This document shows, one piece after another, positions 48,021-59,813 of a stretch of 64,000 bases of DNA; position 1 is the first letter of the stretch; each line of letters starts with the position of its first letter. This DNA comes from Ephemerocybe angulata (lineage: Eukaryota; Basidiomycota; Agaricomycetes; Agaricales; Psathyrellaceae), in contig JAACJK010000228.1 of assembly GCA_013368325.1 (NCBI GenBank), positions 124,001 to 188,000 of the forward strand, in the 5' to 3' direction. The position numbers and the translations under genes were made by a program. The notes beneath the pieces were generated by a model. It worked only from the letters and a program-made list of their open reading frames with translations. It was not told where the DNA came from and ran no database searches.

Positions 48021-48544
48021 GTTTCGATATCTACCTCGATTTGGTATCATTATGTACTTTCCATAGACGAGAAGCTATGTGGCTTATCGCTTCGCGGTGC
48101 TGTACATCCCTACATGTGTACCTGGATGACAGCAGTGCATGCATACCTAGTCTCCATGCCGAGCACCGAGGGACTCAATCAACACACACCCAGACACCAT
48201 TCACGATTTCACAATACTTCCACCACGACACCATTCCACAGACCCAAACATCCAGTGCCACCCCAAGTTCACCAATCACGACGGTCCGGAATCCCAATCA
48301 CCCTCACCCACCCAAAAACACCGACAAAAAAGGGTATGTATCTCAACAAAAAAACATAGAACGAGAGGGATCGTAAGAGAGAGAGAGAGAGAGAGAGGGG
48401 AGACAAAACACACTAATAGTAAACACGATGACGCGGTACGAGTACGAAAAATATATCACAGACAAAGCGCGTACCAATCGACCAGACAGTCAGTCAGTCT
48501 TCATCGACGGACGGACTGAACTACGAACAGCCGACGCGCCGCGC
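48021..48544. other. RHO1 3' flank with (GA)n microsatellite
   Basis: A GA repeat of about 20 nt lies at 48378-48399. No gene recognised; likely contains the RHO1 3' UTR. Confidence 0.45.
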
Positions 48545-50226
48545 TCAGAGCACCAAACACTTGCTGCTCTTCTTCCTCTGCCCCTTGCTCAACAGCGCCG
48601 CCCTCGTCGCATACTGGAACACCTCCCTCACGCCCTCGCCCGTCTTCGCCGAACACTCGAGGTAGTGCTTCGCGCCGATCTTCTGCGCGATCGCCATGCC
48701 CTGAGCACAAACAAGGTCGGGTTAGCATAGCGTCAAGAGGTGGTAGTTGTAGTTAGTTGAGGGCAAGTCGAAAATGAAGGAAAACAAGAAGAAAGAAAGG
48801 AAATGCAAGAAGGATAGATAGAGAACGGGAGAAGAAAGGGGCGAAACGAAAGGGAGAAGACGCAGGTGATCGGTAACGTGGGTACGCTTCTTCGAGCGCT
48901 TGCTTCCTTGCGAGCGAGCGAGCGCCAGGCCATACCGCCGGGCCACACAGCGCCTCTCAAGTCCCCGTCCAAGCGACCCCAATCCCACACCACAAACCCC
49001 AACCCCGCCACATCCTCTTCCTCTTCCTCATCATCGTACTCGCATCCAAAGTCCCCACCAAACCATGGCAAACCTCCCAAAAAACCAGCACACCACACAC
49101 CCCAAAACCCAAAATCCACAAAGAAACTCAAAAAACTCAAAAAAATAGTCAACCAACGCACCTCCTCAGGCGTAACAGGCCTCTGACTCGTCTTCCTCAG
49201 CTCCTCAATGACACGCGGGTCGCGCCGGAGATCCTTCTTGCATCCGACGAGGATGATCGGGAGCCCAGCGCAGAAGTGCATCACTTCGGCGATCCACTGT
49301 GGGTTCGGGCGCGTGCGGCGCAGCAGGAGTCGCAGGAGTCGCATGCACATAGCGATACGTGGCGTTGGGTGGTTGGCGTCATTCAAGGCACATTGGTTGG
49401 CACGGTCGATAGGTTTGGTAGTGATGTAGGTTTGGTGATAAGCGGGCGGTGGTTGCGGGAAGGCGGCAGGTGGCATGCGGGGTTGGAGAAGGCGCGGGCG
49501 GTGTTCAGGGTGCGTGTGTGGCGTTTTTGCAGGGGCACGAGGGCCGGGTGGGTCGGAGGCGGGTCGGGTGCGGCGAGGTCGGAACGAGCGGCGGGCGGCG
49601 AGCGACGACGATTCCAGCACACGACGTCGGGCAAAGTCGATGAAGCAGACCCAGATAGACAGAGCGAAGGAAAGAAGGAAGAAAAGGACGAGCGTTACGT
49701 CAGAAACCGCCAATGCTGTTGAACGAAAAGAAGGAAGAAAACGCACCTTCTCCTGGACGTTATCGAGGGAATCGGGGGAGTCGACGGCGAAGCAGATGAG
49801 GATGACGTGGGAGTCGGGGTAGCTGAGCGGGCGCAGGCGGTCGTAGTCTTCCTGGCCGGCCGTATCCCAGAGCGCCAGCTCCACGTGTTTGCCGTCCACC
49901 TCGACGTCCGCGACGTAGTTTTCGAAGACCGTGGGGACGTACACCTATATTCCTCAGCCGTCAGCTCGCATTCTTCATTTGTTCGTTCGTGAGTTCGGAA
50001 GTGGCATAGCAGACGGCCAGCGGGGTAGGGAAGGGGGAGGGGCAGGTGCTGTGCAGAGAAAGAACGCACCTCGGGGAAAGTTCCTTTCGAAAAGACGATC
50101 AAGAGACAGGTCTACGACACACATCCAGGTCAGCATCCTCCTCTTCCCCAACACACACTGTCACCGACACACCTTTCCGCAAGCACCGTCTCCCACAATA
50201 ACCAGCTTTCTCCTAATTTCAGACAT
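48545..50226 (-). CDS. RHO1: Rho-type small GTPase RHO1
   Basis: Membrane-anchored GTPase controlling cell-wall glucan synthesis and polarity in fungi. Exons 50226-50173, 50111-50070, 49944-49747, 49296-49162, 48700-48545 give 194 aa. Seen: P-loop GDGACGKT, effector loop [26 protein letters not shown]4-like CKKDL, the Rho insert with [34 protein letters not shown], polybasic GQRKKSSK and prenylation box CLVL (geranylgeranylation type). All motifs are intact. Introns 3 and 4 are 450 and 461 nt, several times longer than others in the window. The gene lies between the inverted blocks R2 and R3. Confidence 0.97.
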
Positions 50227-50689
50227 CGTGTGTTATTGATCGTGAAGCTCGTTCGCAAAGTGGGTGTGAGTGAGGAGTCTATGGAATGGAGCGAGTGCTG
50301 GAGGGAGGGTTATAGGCGACGCTGCAACGTGGGGGGCGTGTGGTCGTGGTGGTGATGGGCGAGCGACGGACAACGTATGATTCCACACCCCATTTAAGCG
50401 GAGTCTTAATTAGGTAAGGTGTCCGTGCGTGCGAGTGGGGCGGTGCCCCGCTGCACCGCCCGACGTCATGATGCGGTGTCCGCGCGAGGCCGTTGAAGGC
50501 GCGAAGGGGATGCCAAGGTGGGTTGGGAGGATAGGGGTCTGGGCGCTTGTTCCCGGATAGCGCGCAGAGCAGTTTTAGTCTGGCAGTCTCTTGTGCGGGG
50601 GGCGCTCAACACCTTTGAACGACTCTTGGTGACTAGTGGGTGACTACGTCCGAGGGAGGATAACTATTCATTGACTGTGCTATACTCAC

Positions 50690-53030
50690 AGGTGCCGGAA
50701 CCTGCTCTGACTACTTCCATCGTGACTCGTATCCTTGTACATATATTCAGGGCATCTCGGTGCTCGTCATGACGACTGCACAACTGCTGTGACCCAGGTA
50801 CACACTGGCATGCAGTATGCACAGCACCGCTCGGCGCTAAGGCACATCGTCCTTGGAAAGCACCAAATCGAGCTCGATATCGAAACCCGTGACGGCTCGC
50901 ATGCACGTACACTTCAGACGTCCCAAGCACCTCCAGATAACTCATATTCAGTCAACACGAGCACTGCTGTAAGTTCCATGGACCATATAGCCCACAGCTT
51001 CCTAATATCCCCAGCCACTACCCTCGGGCCTCCAGTCTTCAATTCCGACTCTGACAAATTCCCGTCTCCATCAACAACCAAATTAAGCGCCTAGCCTAGT
51101 CACGTACCAATACTCAGGGCATCTCGGTGCTCGTCAGGCGACTACATACATACATACTGCTGTACATTACAGCAGCAGTAGGAGATCATCGACACTAACT
51201 CTGAAGCGTCCGTCAACCACCGACGAGTGGGAGACCACGGTACTGGAGTGTACAACTTAAGCCTCAAGACTGGCCTATGTATATGGCGACCACTCACGCA
51301 CACAGCGATTCAGCGTTGATTCATACATACCCCCCGCAACTCCCACCCTAGCACTGCGCGAGCATCCGCCCAATCCAGACCCCACCTCCACCTCTAAATC
51401 CCGATTCCCATATACCATCCACGCACAAGTCAAACGAACCCTATTTCCAGTTGGAGTCCTCAGTCACCTTGGTATTGTCAAAAACAGCGAAAAAGGCGCG
51501 CGGGCCCGACGGTCCACCGTAAGGCCCGAGAACCCCAGGTTCCGTGACCCGTCGGCTTAAGCACCATCCAGGTCGAACCGTCGAACAGGAACATACTTAT
51601 ACATACCTCTAAATATATGTGTGCGGATGAATCCTAACCTCGATCACGGCGGTGGTGCTGGCGCAGGGGTGGGTGATGTCTGCGTAGAGTACTTCTTACA
51701 AAGTAACGAGCCGCACGAATCTCGTCAGTCTGGCTACGGGAGACTAGAGTACCCCCGCATCAGCGTCGATCAAGCGTCGCCGATCAGGGTCGGCTGCCGC
51801 TTCGGGTGCGCCCAAGGTGCGCCGGTCGGTCGGTCGGTCGGTCTGGCGCTATGGACCGGCGACCCTGGGTGGTGTGAAGCTCAGGCTGAAGTGAGAGCCT
51901 TCAGGTTAGTACTCCCGGGCCATACATAGGCAAACCCTGTTGGTGTGCACGCCGGCGCCGGGTTCTTGTCGGAGCATGGTGTTCAGCGTCGGGGATCAAT
52001 CATCAAGTCGAGTCGCCAAAGTTGGACCTCCTCCGACTCCCGAGGCGCCGGGATGTTTTGAAGTCAAGTCGAACTTGATTCCATCCACCCAGCGCGTTCA
52101 AGCGCTGTGGGGTCATTCCCAGAGTAGAGTTGGAGTAGAGACTGTCCGGCTGACGATGGTAGTCGAAGCGCGTCCGAGTCGAGCGTCCGAGTTCGGGTCA
52201 GTACGGGCCAGTATGGCTACATAGCTCATGAAAGCTCAGCTCGGGGATGGGGGGTTCCTGTCCCAGGCGCGACTGGTGAGTAGAAAGAAAGAAAGCCGCT
52301 TTGCGTCGCGTTTCCTAGATAACAGCGTTGGAGCTTGGTAGCGACGAAGTTCCGACCACTTCAAGATGCCGTTTACTGAGAGGAACGTCGACGTGGCAAA
52401 GGTGCCAATACGAAGGGGGAGAGGGAGAAACTTGCATTCTCAAACGCCGCGGCTGCTAGATGAAGTGGTCCAGAGCTGCGCGAGGTCGAGCCGAAAGGCA
52501 GTCAGGTCGAAGAAGACCGGCGAGTAGAATCGTATAAACCAAAAGGCATGGAACCGAGGTGGGAGAATACGTAGGTGAGCGGGTATACCGTGTCGCCGGT
52601 GTGTTCAAGTTTGAACTTACCTTCAAGGTTACTATGGATGGTCCATCCGTGGGACTTATGCTGGAAGGATTCACGCTTGGGACACTGGTAAGTATAATAC
52701 GTAACATTCACATATACCGACATGCGACGATGCGTGCAACTGTATATAAGTAGCGTCGGGCAGCAACCCACATCGTGGCATCATCTCGAGGATGGAACAG
52801 CGCAGAGCGCACCGTAGTCTGGCATGGTGATTTGCCACTGCGCGTCAAATCACATGGAACCTCGGCGCCTAACGCTGGGAGGCTACCACCGCGACGGCGG
52901 CGCTAACCATTCAGCGGGCAACCCACGAACCACTGCCCTGATCAGGGTTCAACTGATGCGGCATGGGATTCTTGGGAATGAACGTGCTGAAGCGCTCTGG
53001 GCATCACCGTTCCACATGGTCATGTTCCAC
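50690..53030 (-). repeat. Segmental repeat block R3 (upstream of SSP-C, inverted)
   Basis: Reverse-complement relative of R1 and R2, ending next to SSP-C just as R1 and R2 end next to SSP-A and SSP-B. It holds an expanded GGTC/GACC run (51830-51842) and a divergent stretch around 51340-51600 not seen in the other blocks. Confidence 0.75.
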
Positions 53031-53219
53031 AATTTACTGACACTATTAATAGAAACAGGCCTGTGTATAAGTACATAAAAGAAAGAAGCTGCGTCCACCA
53101 GGAGGTATATTCCATCATCACCCCCTCACTCACTCCTTGTTTGCACTTTCCTTTAAAAGGCGCGCTTCTAATTCAAAACCACAGACTGCCAAGACCAACT
53201 ACACTCGTATAATACCATC

Positions 53220-53683
53220 ATGCGTTTCACCTCTCTCGTCGCACTTGTCCCTCTCGCAGCCTCACTCGCGACGCTCGCCACCGCCCGCGAATACGTGCGT
53301 CCAATGACTCCAATCCACCTCTACAGCCCAACCCTTTTGCAGGCGCCTAACTTATCCGTTAGGAATACAACGACGCCCGCGAATATATCGACGAGCTCAG
53401 CCTGCGCGAAACCGCGAACTCGGAGGATCTGAGCACACGCTCGGAGCAAATCCTCTCGGAACTTTCGACACGGGAGCTCATCGACGAGCTCAGCGACCGC
53501 CTGGAGCGCCGTACCAGGTACGGGACGTGCAAGAACTGTAATTTGAGAAAGGTCATCGTGAGTTTTTTCCGCAGACAAGTTGTTTCAATACTGACTGCGC
53601 CACGATTGGATCATTAGAAAGGGGGTTCGTGCACGGAGCCCGGAGGGCACGTACTGAAGCCTGGTACCATCGTCGACCACTAG
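53220..53683 (+). CDS. SSP-C: single-module secreted cysteine protein
   Basis: Exons 53220-53294, 53363-53557, 53618-53683, giving 111 aa. Signal peptide identical to SSP-A apart from the last residues, propeptide with two ELSTRE-type units and a 4-residue insertion, LERR, YGTCKNC, then KGGSCTEPGGHVLKPGTIVDH. It keeps the C-terminal GTIVD lost in SSP-B. A conserved TATA-like element lies at 53064-53081. Cysteine pattern C-x2-C...C as in the relatives. Confidence 0.8.
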
Positions 53684-53897
53684 GTATAAATGACCTACGA
53701 GTCAAACCTTCCTCAACTACTACTCGAACGATGTGTTGCAGGAGAATACAGAGCTGGTATCGAGATTCGTCGCCAAGGATGACGGAGAAGTCTCTTGGGT
53801 TTGCAGTGGTGAAGTAGGGTCGAGCATCACCATCCAGGACAGCTACTACCTCGCTGCCCTTGGCGGCAGTTACGTCTGAAATGGAGGCACCGAGCAT
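53665..53897 (-). other. Possible small gene convergent with SSP-C
   Basis: On the minus strand ATG 53897 follows a pyrimidine-rich leader and ACTATAAAG (about 53950). The frame contains GSEVVAVLDGD and ESRYQLCILL, with no known domain. The 3' end is unclear and overlaps the SSP-C 3' region. A broken inverted copy lies at 44131-44562. Confidence 0.3.
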
Positions 53898-53949
53898 GAC
53901 TGGAAGGGGAAAGATAAAGCCAGTGAGAATACATAGCTGAGATCTTTAT

Positions 53950-54654
53950 AGTTAAATAACAAGCAAAGCAGAAAGGACTGTATGAGTCTGGGAGAGAGCG
54001 AAAGGAAACGTTTCTTGTGCAGACTGACAGTGACAGAGTTCAGTATATGTGGGAATTCGAGGACTTCCCAGAGTTTTCTGGAGCCGAAGGTCGCTGGAGA
54101 CCAAAGGGTCGAATCCGGGGACCCAAAGCATGTTTATCCCGGATTGACCTTGGCAGTCATACATAGTATCTGCGTTCTCACTGTGTTTCTAGCCTTTACC
54201 CCAAAGTTGGTTAAACGGTGGAGTGGTGCGACTCCGAGTACCTGCTATTTACGCTCCTTCTTCCACTATTTCTCTATGTCCGTTGTAGACTTGTGCGTAT
54301 TATTTAATGAAGCTTCAGACGACAACAGAAGCTTCCCGCGTGAAAAGTTGAACCTTTCCTTCCCTCTACTTTGCCCGTCCGAGTGTGAGCTGCCTAGAAC
54401 GCCTTCTATTAACCTTCTATGCAATTTAAACACCATACCCGGTGTCGATATCGCCGATCTCGGATATATCTCGAGGAGTCGGGCAGAGATAACCCTTGTC
54501 GCCACGCGCACAGAAGCGCTACACTTCTTGACTTCTGGTGATTGTCAGATCGCGGGTGCCTCATGACCATCGTAAGTATTTTCATAAAACTACTTCTAAA
54601 GGGTTCGATAAGTTCCCCGTACTCAACCCACGTTCACCATCATCGTCCTATACT
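53950..54654. other. Junction of two duplicated segments
   Basis: 53950-54150 matches 44150-44330 inverted; 54230-54654 matches 30830-31287 directly. The stretch 54425-54470 would encode NTIPGVDIADLGYI. No complete gene. Confidence 0.5.
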
Positions 54655-55315
54655 ATGTCCCCCTCGTCCCGCCTCGTTTTCCAGATTTTTGCAGTCTTCA
54701 GTGCTATCACGATGGTCGCAGGGGCTACGTTAACTGTGGCACCGACACCTGTAGCAACGGCAACCCCAGAAATCGAAACATGCCCGGCGCCCAGCGAGGC
54801 ACCCAAGTGCTGCCCCGAATTCACCACCACTACGGCGACCTTTGGGCAGCAGTGCACATCATTGATGTGCAAGTCAGAGACGACCTATTGGAGTCGAACT
54901 GTGGCCCCAACTCAGGGAGACGCTGCTTTAACAGCTGCTGCGTCATCGACGACCTACAGCACTTACCCAAACTGCCGTGCTGGTCTCTATCAGCAATGTA
55001 TGCATACAGTCTATTTAACACAGCGTCATATCTCACCTGCTACGCATAGGTGGTGGCGTTGGCTTTATGGGAGCTACAGAATGTGAAGGGTAAGTGAGAC
55101 GCGTTTGCTTTCTCGAAAGCTTATATCAAGGGTCGTAGCTCAATGTCGGTGAAATGCACAACCTATAACGAATGTGAGGCAGAGCGTCGTATCGCTTATT
55201 GACCGGCATTATTAGGATCGAGATACTAACGACATTCACAGGGTTGGCCGAATGCGTACCCAAGTCTTTTCAGACCCCCTGCTTAACAACTCCGAGCGTA
55301 TATTGCTATCATTAA
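54655..55315 (+). CDS. Secreted cysteine-rich protein with CBM1-like end, copy 2
   Basis: Exon 1 (54655-54997) encodes a signal peptide (SRLVFQIFAVFSAITMVAG), CCPEF, MCKSETTYW and GLYQQC. Exon 2 (55050-55089) gives GGVGFMGATECEG and exon 3 (55242-55315) LAECVPKSFQTPCL...CYH. Together they reproduce the four-cysteine CBM1 pattern with Tyr in place of the first aromatic. With canonical splice sites exon 2 and exon 3 are one nucleotide out of phase, and unspliced reading stops at GEG-TAA (55088-55093 region). Either an unusual splice site is used or the copy is damaged. Homologous to 31288-31930. Confidence 0.5.
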
Positions 55316-57067
55316 TGCGTCGGGGTTTCCTTCGACTCTCGAGGGACTTGGACTGGTTGAACCAGCCAATTAGTTACCCAATAACTCAAATATCAACCTT
55401 ATTTTCTTAAGGTGCTTCTGGGAGAGCATCCCTATTGTGAGAAACCTGAAACATCCTGCACTACGTCCAAAACCTCGGGAACGATTTATCGCGCGCGTGC
55501 AAGTAGAACTAGCGCCCGCCACAAGAATCAGCTGGGATGATGCTTCGGCCAAGCTTCAGCCTCAATAAATTACTGGTGGCTGAGTTTCCTCTTTTGGCAG
55601 TTAGGGTTAGGCTTGTGGGTGAAGCTTCACGGGCAAACCACCGCTGATTACAGGGCCTGAAACAGCATCCGCCAACAGTAATTTATCGAGGAGGGAGCAT
55701 CATTCCAGCTGACTAGCCTGAGGCGTGGTAGCGCGTCGAGGGCATTGCGTCAGAGGACGCACTATCTCTGGCTGAATCGAGTGACGCCGGAGTCTGCGAC
55801 GAAGCAGATGGCTATGGAGGCGAAGAAGCGCAGGCTTGATCGGGCAAGGACCTGGAGGTCTTACTTACAGCGCAAGCCTGGCCTAGTCTTCGACGAGCGA
55901 GCGCCTTTGTCACAGTCCAATGATTCAGTGTAACCTGTTTGGCCACCCTCCTTGCACGAGTTGCGAAGCGGAATGCAAAGAGCCGTGTGTATGCATGGGC
56001 TCTTGGGACCGTCAGAATGTAAATGATGCAAACCTTGCGGGTAACTTTAACCGATGGGCGAACTCTGCGAGTGGATGACCAGGGGGACTTTGGGATCTAG
56101 TCAAATGCAAAGCCGTGTGTATGTATGGGCTCTTGGGACCGTCATAATGTAAGTGATGCAAACCCTGCGGGTAACTTTAACCGATGGGCGAACTCTGCGA
56201 GTGGATGACCGGGGGACTTTGGGATCTAGTCATTATTACACATGAATGTTTGTAAGTCGGTTGCTGAAACCAAGAGCACGGAAGCAAACCCCATGCCCAC
56301 CACGACCTTCTGCATGGCCCTTTACCGAGTATTACGTCCCTCGAGACCGGTATACTCATGCAGTGGGTAATCCCGGATATCATTAATCATCGAGAGCAAT
56401 TTTGAATGAAATACCTCGAAAGAACCGAGACAACACTGTGGTGACGCGTGGGCACCTACACTCCGTGAGGCTTCTTTATGCCACTCGTTGTTCGAGATCG
56501 ATGCACATAGCCATTCAAAGCGTAGGCTAATAAGCAACCTTTGATAATTTACATCAATCAACGCTCGTCGAAGTTGCCACCGGGAGGAGTGGATGCACTT
56601 ACTACTAATTCCTGGGCGATTGTGGCACCAACGTTGTCCTAGATAACGTAGATCCCGTGAGATGCAAAGGGAGGGGGTGCGAAACAGAATGGGTAAGAGC
56701 CAAGCTCATCACCAGCCGCCCTTCTGGCAGAGACGCAACCTAAAGCTCGTGGTACTATGAGGAATGTTTGCTCAACGGTCAATGATGAGTGGCGAGCGTG
56801 ATGTCATCAACGGCGGCGATCGTCGTCAAAGCACCCCGTGTCGGGATTTAGTCGAACTACTATACTTGTCGGTAATGGTGTTCCCGTTAAACTAGCAACT
56901 GGACCGGGTTGGGCATCTGGGCCTGCTCTGGGTGGTCTAGGTCACGGCTCACCTTTCCGTGGCAAATTTGATGGTAGGAAGCCAGACGTGTTAAAAGAAC
57001 GATGCTCACGAAAGTAAACCCTCATACCCATCCTTTGAACATTAAAGACATACACACACACACCGCC
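55316..57067. other. Intergenic with duplicated fragments
   Basis: 55740-55933 holds the end of an unknown open frame (TPESATKQMAMEAKKRR). 55850-56080 is an inverted relative of 30595-30780. The tandem duplication at 55976-56233 is listed separately. The remaining 0.8 kb shows nothing beyond the SSP-D upstream region. Confidence 0.45.
55976..56233 (+). repeat. Two tandem copies of a ~130-bp unit
   Basis: Units starting near 55976 and 56107 share GCCGTGTGTATG, GGGCTCTTGGGACCGTCA, TGATGCAAACC and CCGATGGGCGAACTCTGCGA with few differences, so the duplication is recent. Confidence 0.9.
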
Positions 57068-57506
57068 ATGCGTTTTACTTCCCTCGTCGCCCTCGCTCCC
57101 CTCGCAGCTTCCTTCGCGACGCTCGCCACAGCCCGCGGATACGTGCGTCCAATACACCTCTACAACCCAATCCTTTTTTCAGTCACCTAACTTATCCTTT
57201 CATCCAACTAGGAACACAACAACGCCCGCGACTATATCGAAGAGCTCAACCTGCGCGAAACCGCGGAGGGCCTGAGCACGCGCGGCCTCCTTTCGGAGCT
57301 TTCGACACGAGAGCTGATCGAGGAGCTCAGCGACCGCCTGGAGCGCCGTAACGGTACCAGGTACGGGACGTGCAAGCACTGTGGTCTCAGAAACGTCATC
57401 GTGAGCCTCCCCCATATATATCTTGTCACTGCGGAGCATGCTACTGACGGCAACATAGAAAGGAGGCTCGTGCGACAAGAAGGCGGGAGGGCACGTCTTG
57501 GAGTGA
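57068..57506 (+). CDS. SSP-D: divergent single-module secreted cysteine protein
   Basis: Exons 57068-57142, 57212-57400, 57459-57506, giving 103 aa. Signal peptide MRFTSLVALAPLAASFATLATA, propeptide with ELSTREL and EELSDRLERR, an N-glycosylation sequon (NGT) directly after the dibasic site, YGTCKHC, then KGGSCDKKAGGHVLE and a stop. It ends at the same point as SSP-B but by a native stop. It lacks the R-type upstream block, so it is probably the oldest split in the local family. Confidence 0.8.
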
Positions 57507-58472
57507 TAGGCGCGAGGACTTGGAGGAAGACTATCCCTCTGCAGGGTCAATGGAGTGCTGTTTTTCTCTATCCATTCTCTATTATCATACTGAGCACTCG
57601 CGGGGTAAGCGCTCAGCTGGACTGGCCTCCCTATATTAAAAAACACTATACATGGTACCCTTGCTTTCGAAGATCTCTGTCACACTTTTAACTTGTACTT
57701 GGGGTTCTTCTGTGAGTTACATGGAACAAGCGCCCCAAGGTGAAAGGTATTCGGAGATAAAGGGCAAGGGCATGATGGGCGCTTAGCCCCGTGGCTGACA
57801 CAGCGCCTTTTAGTGGGTAGGGACCGACCGTACCCTCAGGCCTCATGGACCATACAACAAAATAACGTTGGGAGCGGAACTTCAAACTCAAGAGTGAGGG
57901 GTCATAGCGCGGTGCCCGGCGTTTCCACATATGCCTCGTGGGAGGCTCACATGCCGGCGTGGGCTGGGTCTGAGTCGTGAGAAATTAACTACAAGTAGCG
58001 GGCGCTTGCTCTGCGCGATCCGAATGGCAAGGGCGAGCTCCTTCCGGAGATTTGACGCGAAAGCCCACCGATGAGTGTCCACATAAATGAGCAGAGCCCG
58101 ATCCCCGCGCTATATCCAAGATCGGTGGTATCGATGCCAGGTACGGTGGAGACGTCTAGAGTGCGCGTCGAGATGGGAAGAGGGGAAGATGTTGCTCGTT
58201 GCTGGCGCCGCGTCGCCCAGATCCGCTCTACGGTACGTACTCTATCTAATCTAGTCTAATCTAATCCACTGTCAATCCTCGGCGCCTATCCCATCTGCAC
58301 TGCCACAACGGGTTGGAATTGTATAGAAGGCGATCTTTACAACGGCGGTTCAATGACCCCTTGCTTTAGGCTTGACGGTAAGGGAGAGCAATGATACTTA
58401 GGGTGGGGAAGAAAAGAGCAAAGTCCGACACTGAGAAAAAGCTGCACGCCTATGGATTCGCAGTCATAATAT
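57507..58472. other. Intergenic with possible gene remnant
   Basis: On the minus strand 58150-58085 would encode STVPGIDTTDLGYS, related to NTIPGVDTPDLGY at about 31046 and NTIPGVDIADLGY at about 54425 on the plus strand. No intact gene could be assembled. Confidence 0.35.
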
Positions 58473-59813
58473 CTACTCAAGCTTGATTCCTCCGACGCTG
58501 ACATACTCGTTATTTGCACCACGACTCCCCATCACCCACAGCTCAGCCGTTCCAACCTCCCAAGAACCTAGGTTGACTGGGATAGGCGAGGACTTCGGCC
58601 ACCGGCGAGGAGTGTTTGCAGGCCGGGGAGAAGCCACAATATCGTCGACGTGCGCAGCGGTTGGGGCGGAGCTTAAGATGGTGCTTCCAGGCTGCGAGGC
58701 AGACCCTGTGTCAAGTCTTCAGAAAAGCCCCCAGCGTATAGATGAGATGAGTGCTGCTCACCTTCCTTCACTTCATTATCCAGGTTCAGCCCGGATATCT
58801 CGATATCATTGACACCAAAGCTCTCGAGCGCCTCGGTTGTCTCACCAACCTCCTTGAATGAGAATCCTCCACCTCGTCTCGGCTTCCGATGGGACGTGTT
58901 GAGGATAGTGCAATGGAGCTTGAGCGGGCGCGCATCGGTTATGTAGTTCTGCGATTTGAAGGTCGTGTGGATCAGGTCTATAGCGCAAAGGCATTCAGAA
59001 GACCGCAAATGGACGATGAAGACCTTCCCTACCGCAAATGCGCCATAGAACCTTCCATTCCTCATTCCGGCTAACCTTCTGTTTCTTATGATCTGGTCCC
59101 ACCCAGAGAACGTTTGCTTTCTCGGTACTACCAGGCGGGAAGACATCTAGGACGTCCAATGGAATGTAGACTTTCTTCGACTCGGTTGTGCCCGACGATG
59201 TGAGGATGGTGGAGATCTGCGGCTTCAGCGACTCCAGGAGGGCAAGCGCTGATGAGATGGTGAGTTTTGGAGCATTTTCCTCATCCGCTTCAGCTGGGGT
59301 TCCCGCTTGCTCGAGGGGTTCGCCACCGTTACTTGCCGGTTGTTGTGGTGGAGTCGTCTCCTGGATATCTTTCTCGAGCGCCATTGCACCCAGGGTAAGG
59401 TGGATACGCCTTGGGTCGATGACGATACTCTTATCGAGCCCCTGAATTGGAGGGTCATGCGCAAGAAGAGAAGAGTGAAAGGAAGCTATGTCGTTCCGAA
59501 GCGATTCGTGGTGATTCTGCACCGACGAAAAGCACGAATGGGAAGTGGGAAGGTCGCATTAGCGCTGGCACATAGTTCAGATTAGTAGATTTCAACTTAC
59601 AAGTGGAAGTGCTATGAAGTGTGTAGGTCGTATCTTTGGATCCTTGCCTTTCTGTTGCTTTTTTTCATTGACACGGCCTTTAAAGCACTCGGGAGCCCGA
59701 TGAGGTTCTTTCCCTTTCCTCGGGGTGCCACGTTTACGGCTGGATGCATTTGCAGATCCGGATTCGAGTCCTGGAGCAGTAGCCTCACTCGGCAATGTAG
59801 GTTCTGAGCTCAT
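58473..59813 (-). CDS. ASCC1/AKAP7-like 2H-phosphoesterase domain protein
   Basis: Exons 59813-59601, 59516-59033, 58977-58762, 58705-58473, giving 381 aa. A basic N-terminus (SRKRGTPRKGKEPHR) precedes RPTHFIALPL, the usual start of the AKAP7/ASCC1 ligase-like domain. The two catalytic HxT/S motifs are present: HLTLGAMAL and LHCTILNT. The end, NEYVSVGGIKLE, matches the conserved ASCC1 C-terminus. An acidic, low-complexity insertion lies after the first motif, and a second Ser/Pro-rich insertion precedes the end. ASCC1 acts in RNA/transcription-coupled alkylation repair; the AKAP7 group has cyclic phosphodiesterase-like folds. No KH domain was seen at the N-terminus, so the exact role is uncertain. 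Confidence 0.8.

Noticed and set aside
49383..49944. 403-aa frame covering part of RHO1 plus intron
   Set aside because: It reads through the 450-nt intron; the RHO1 exons account for the conserved part.
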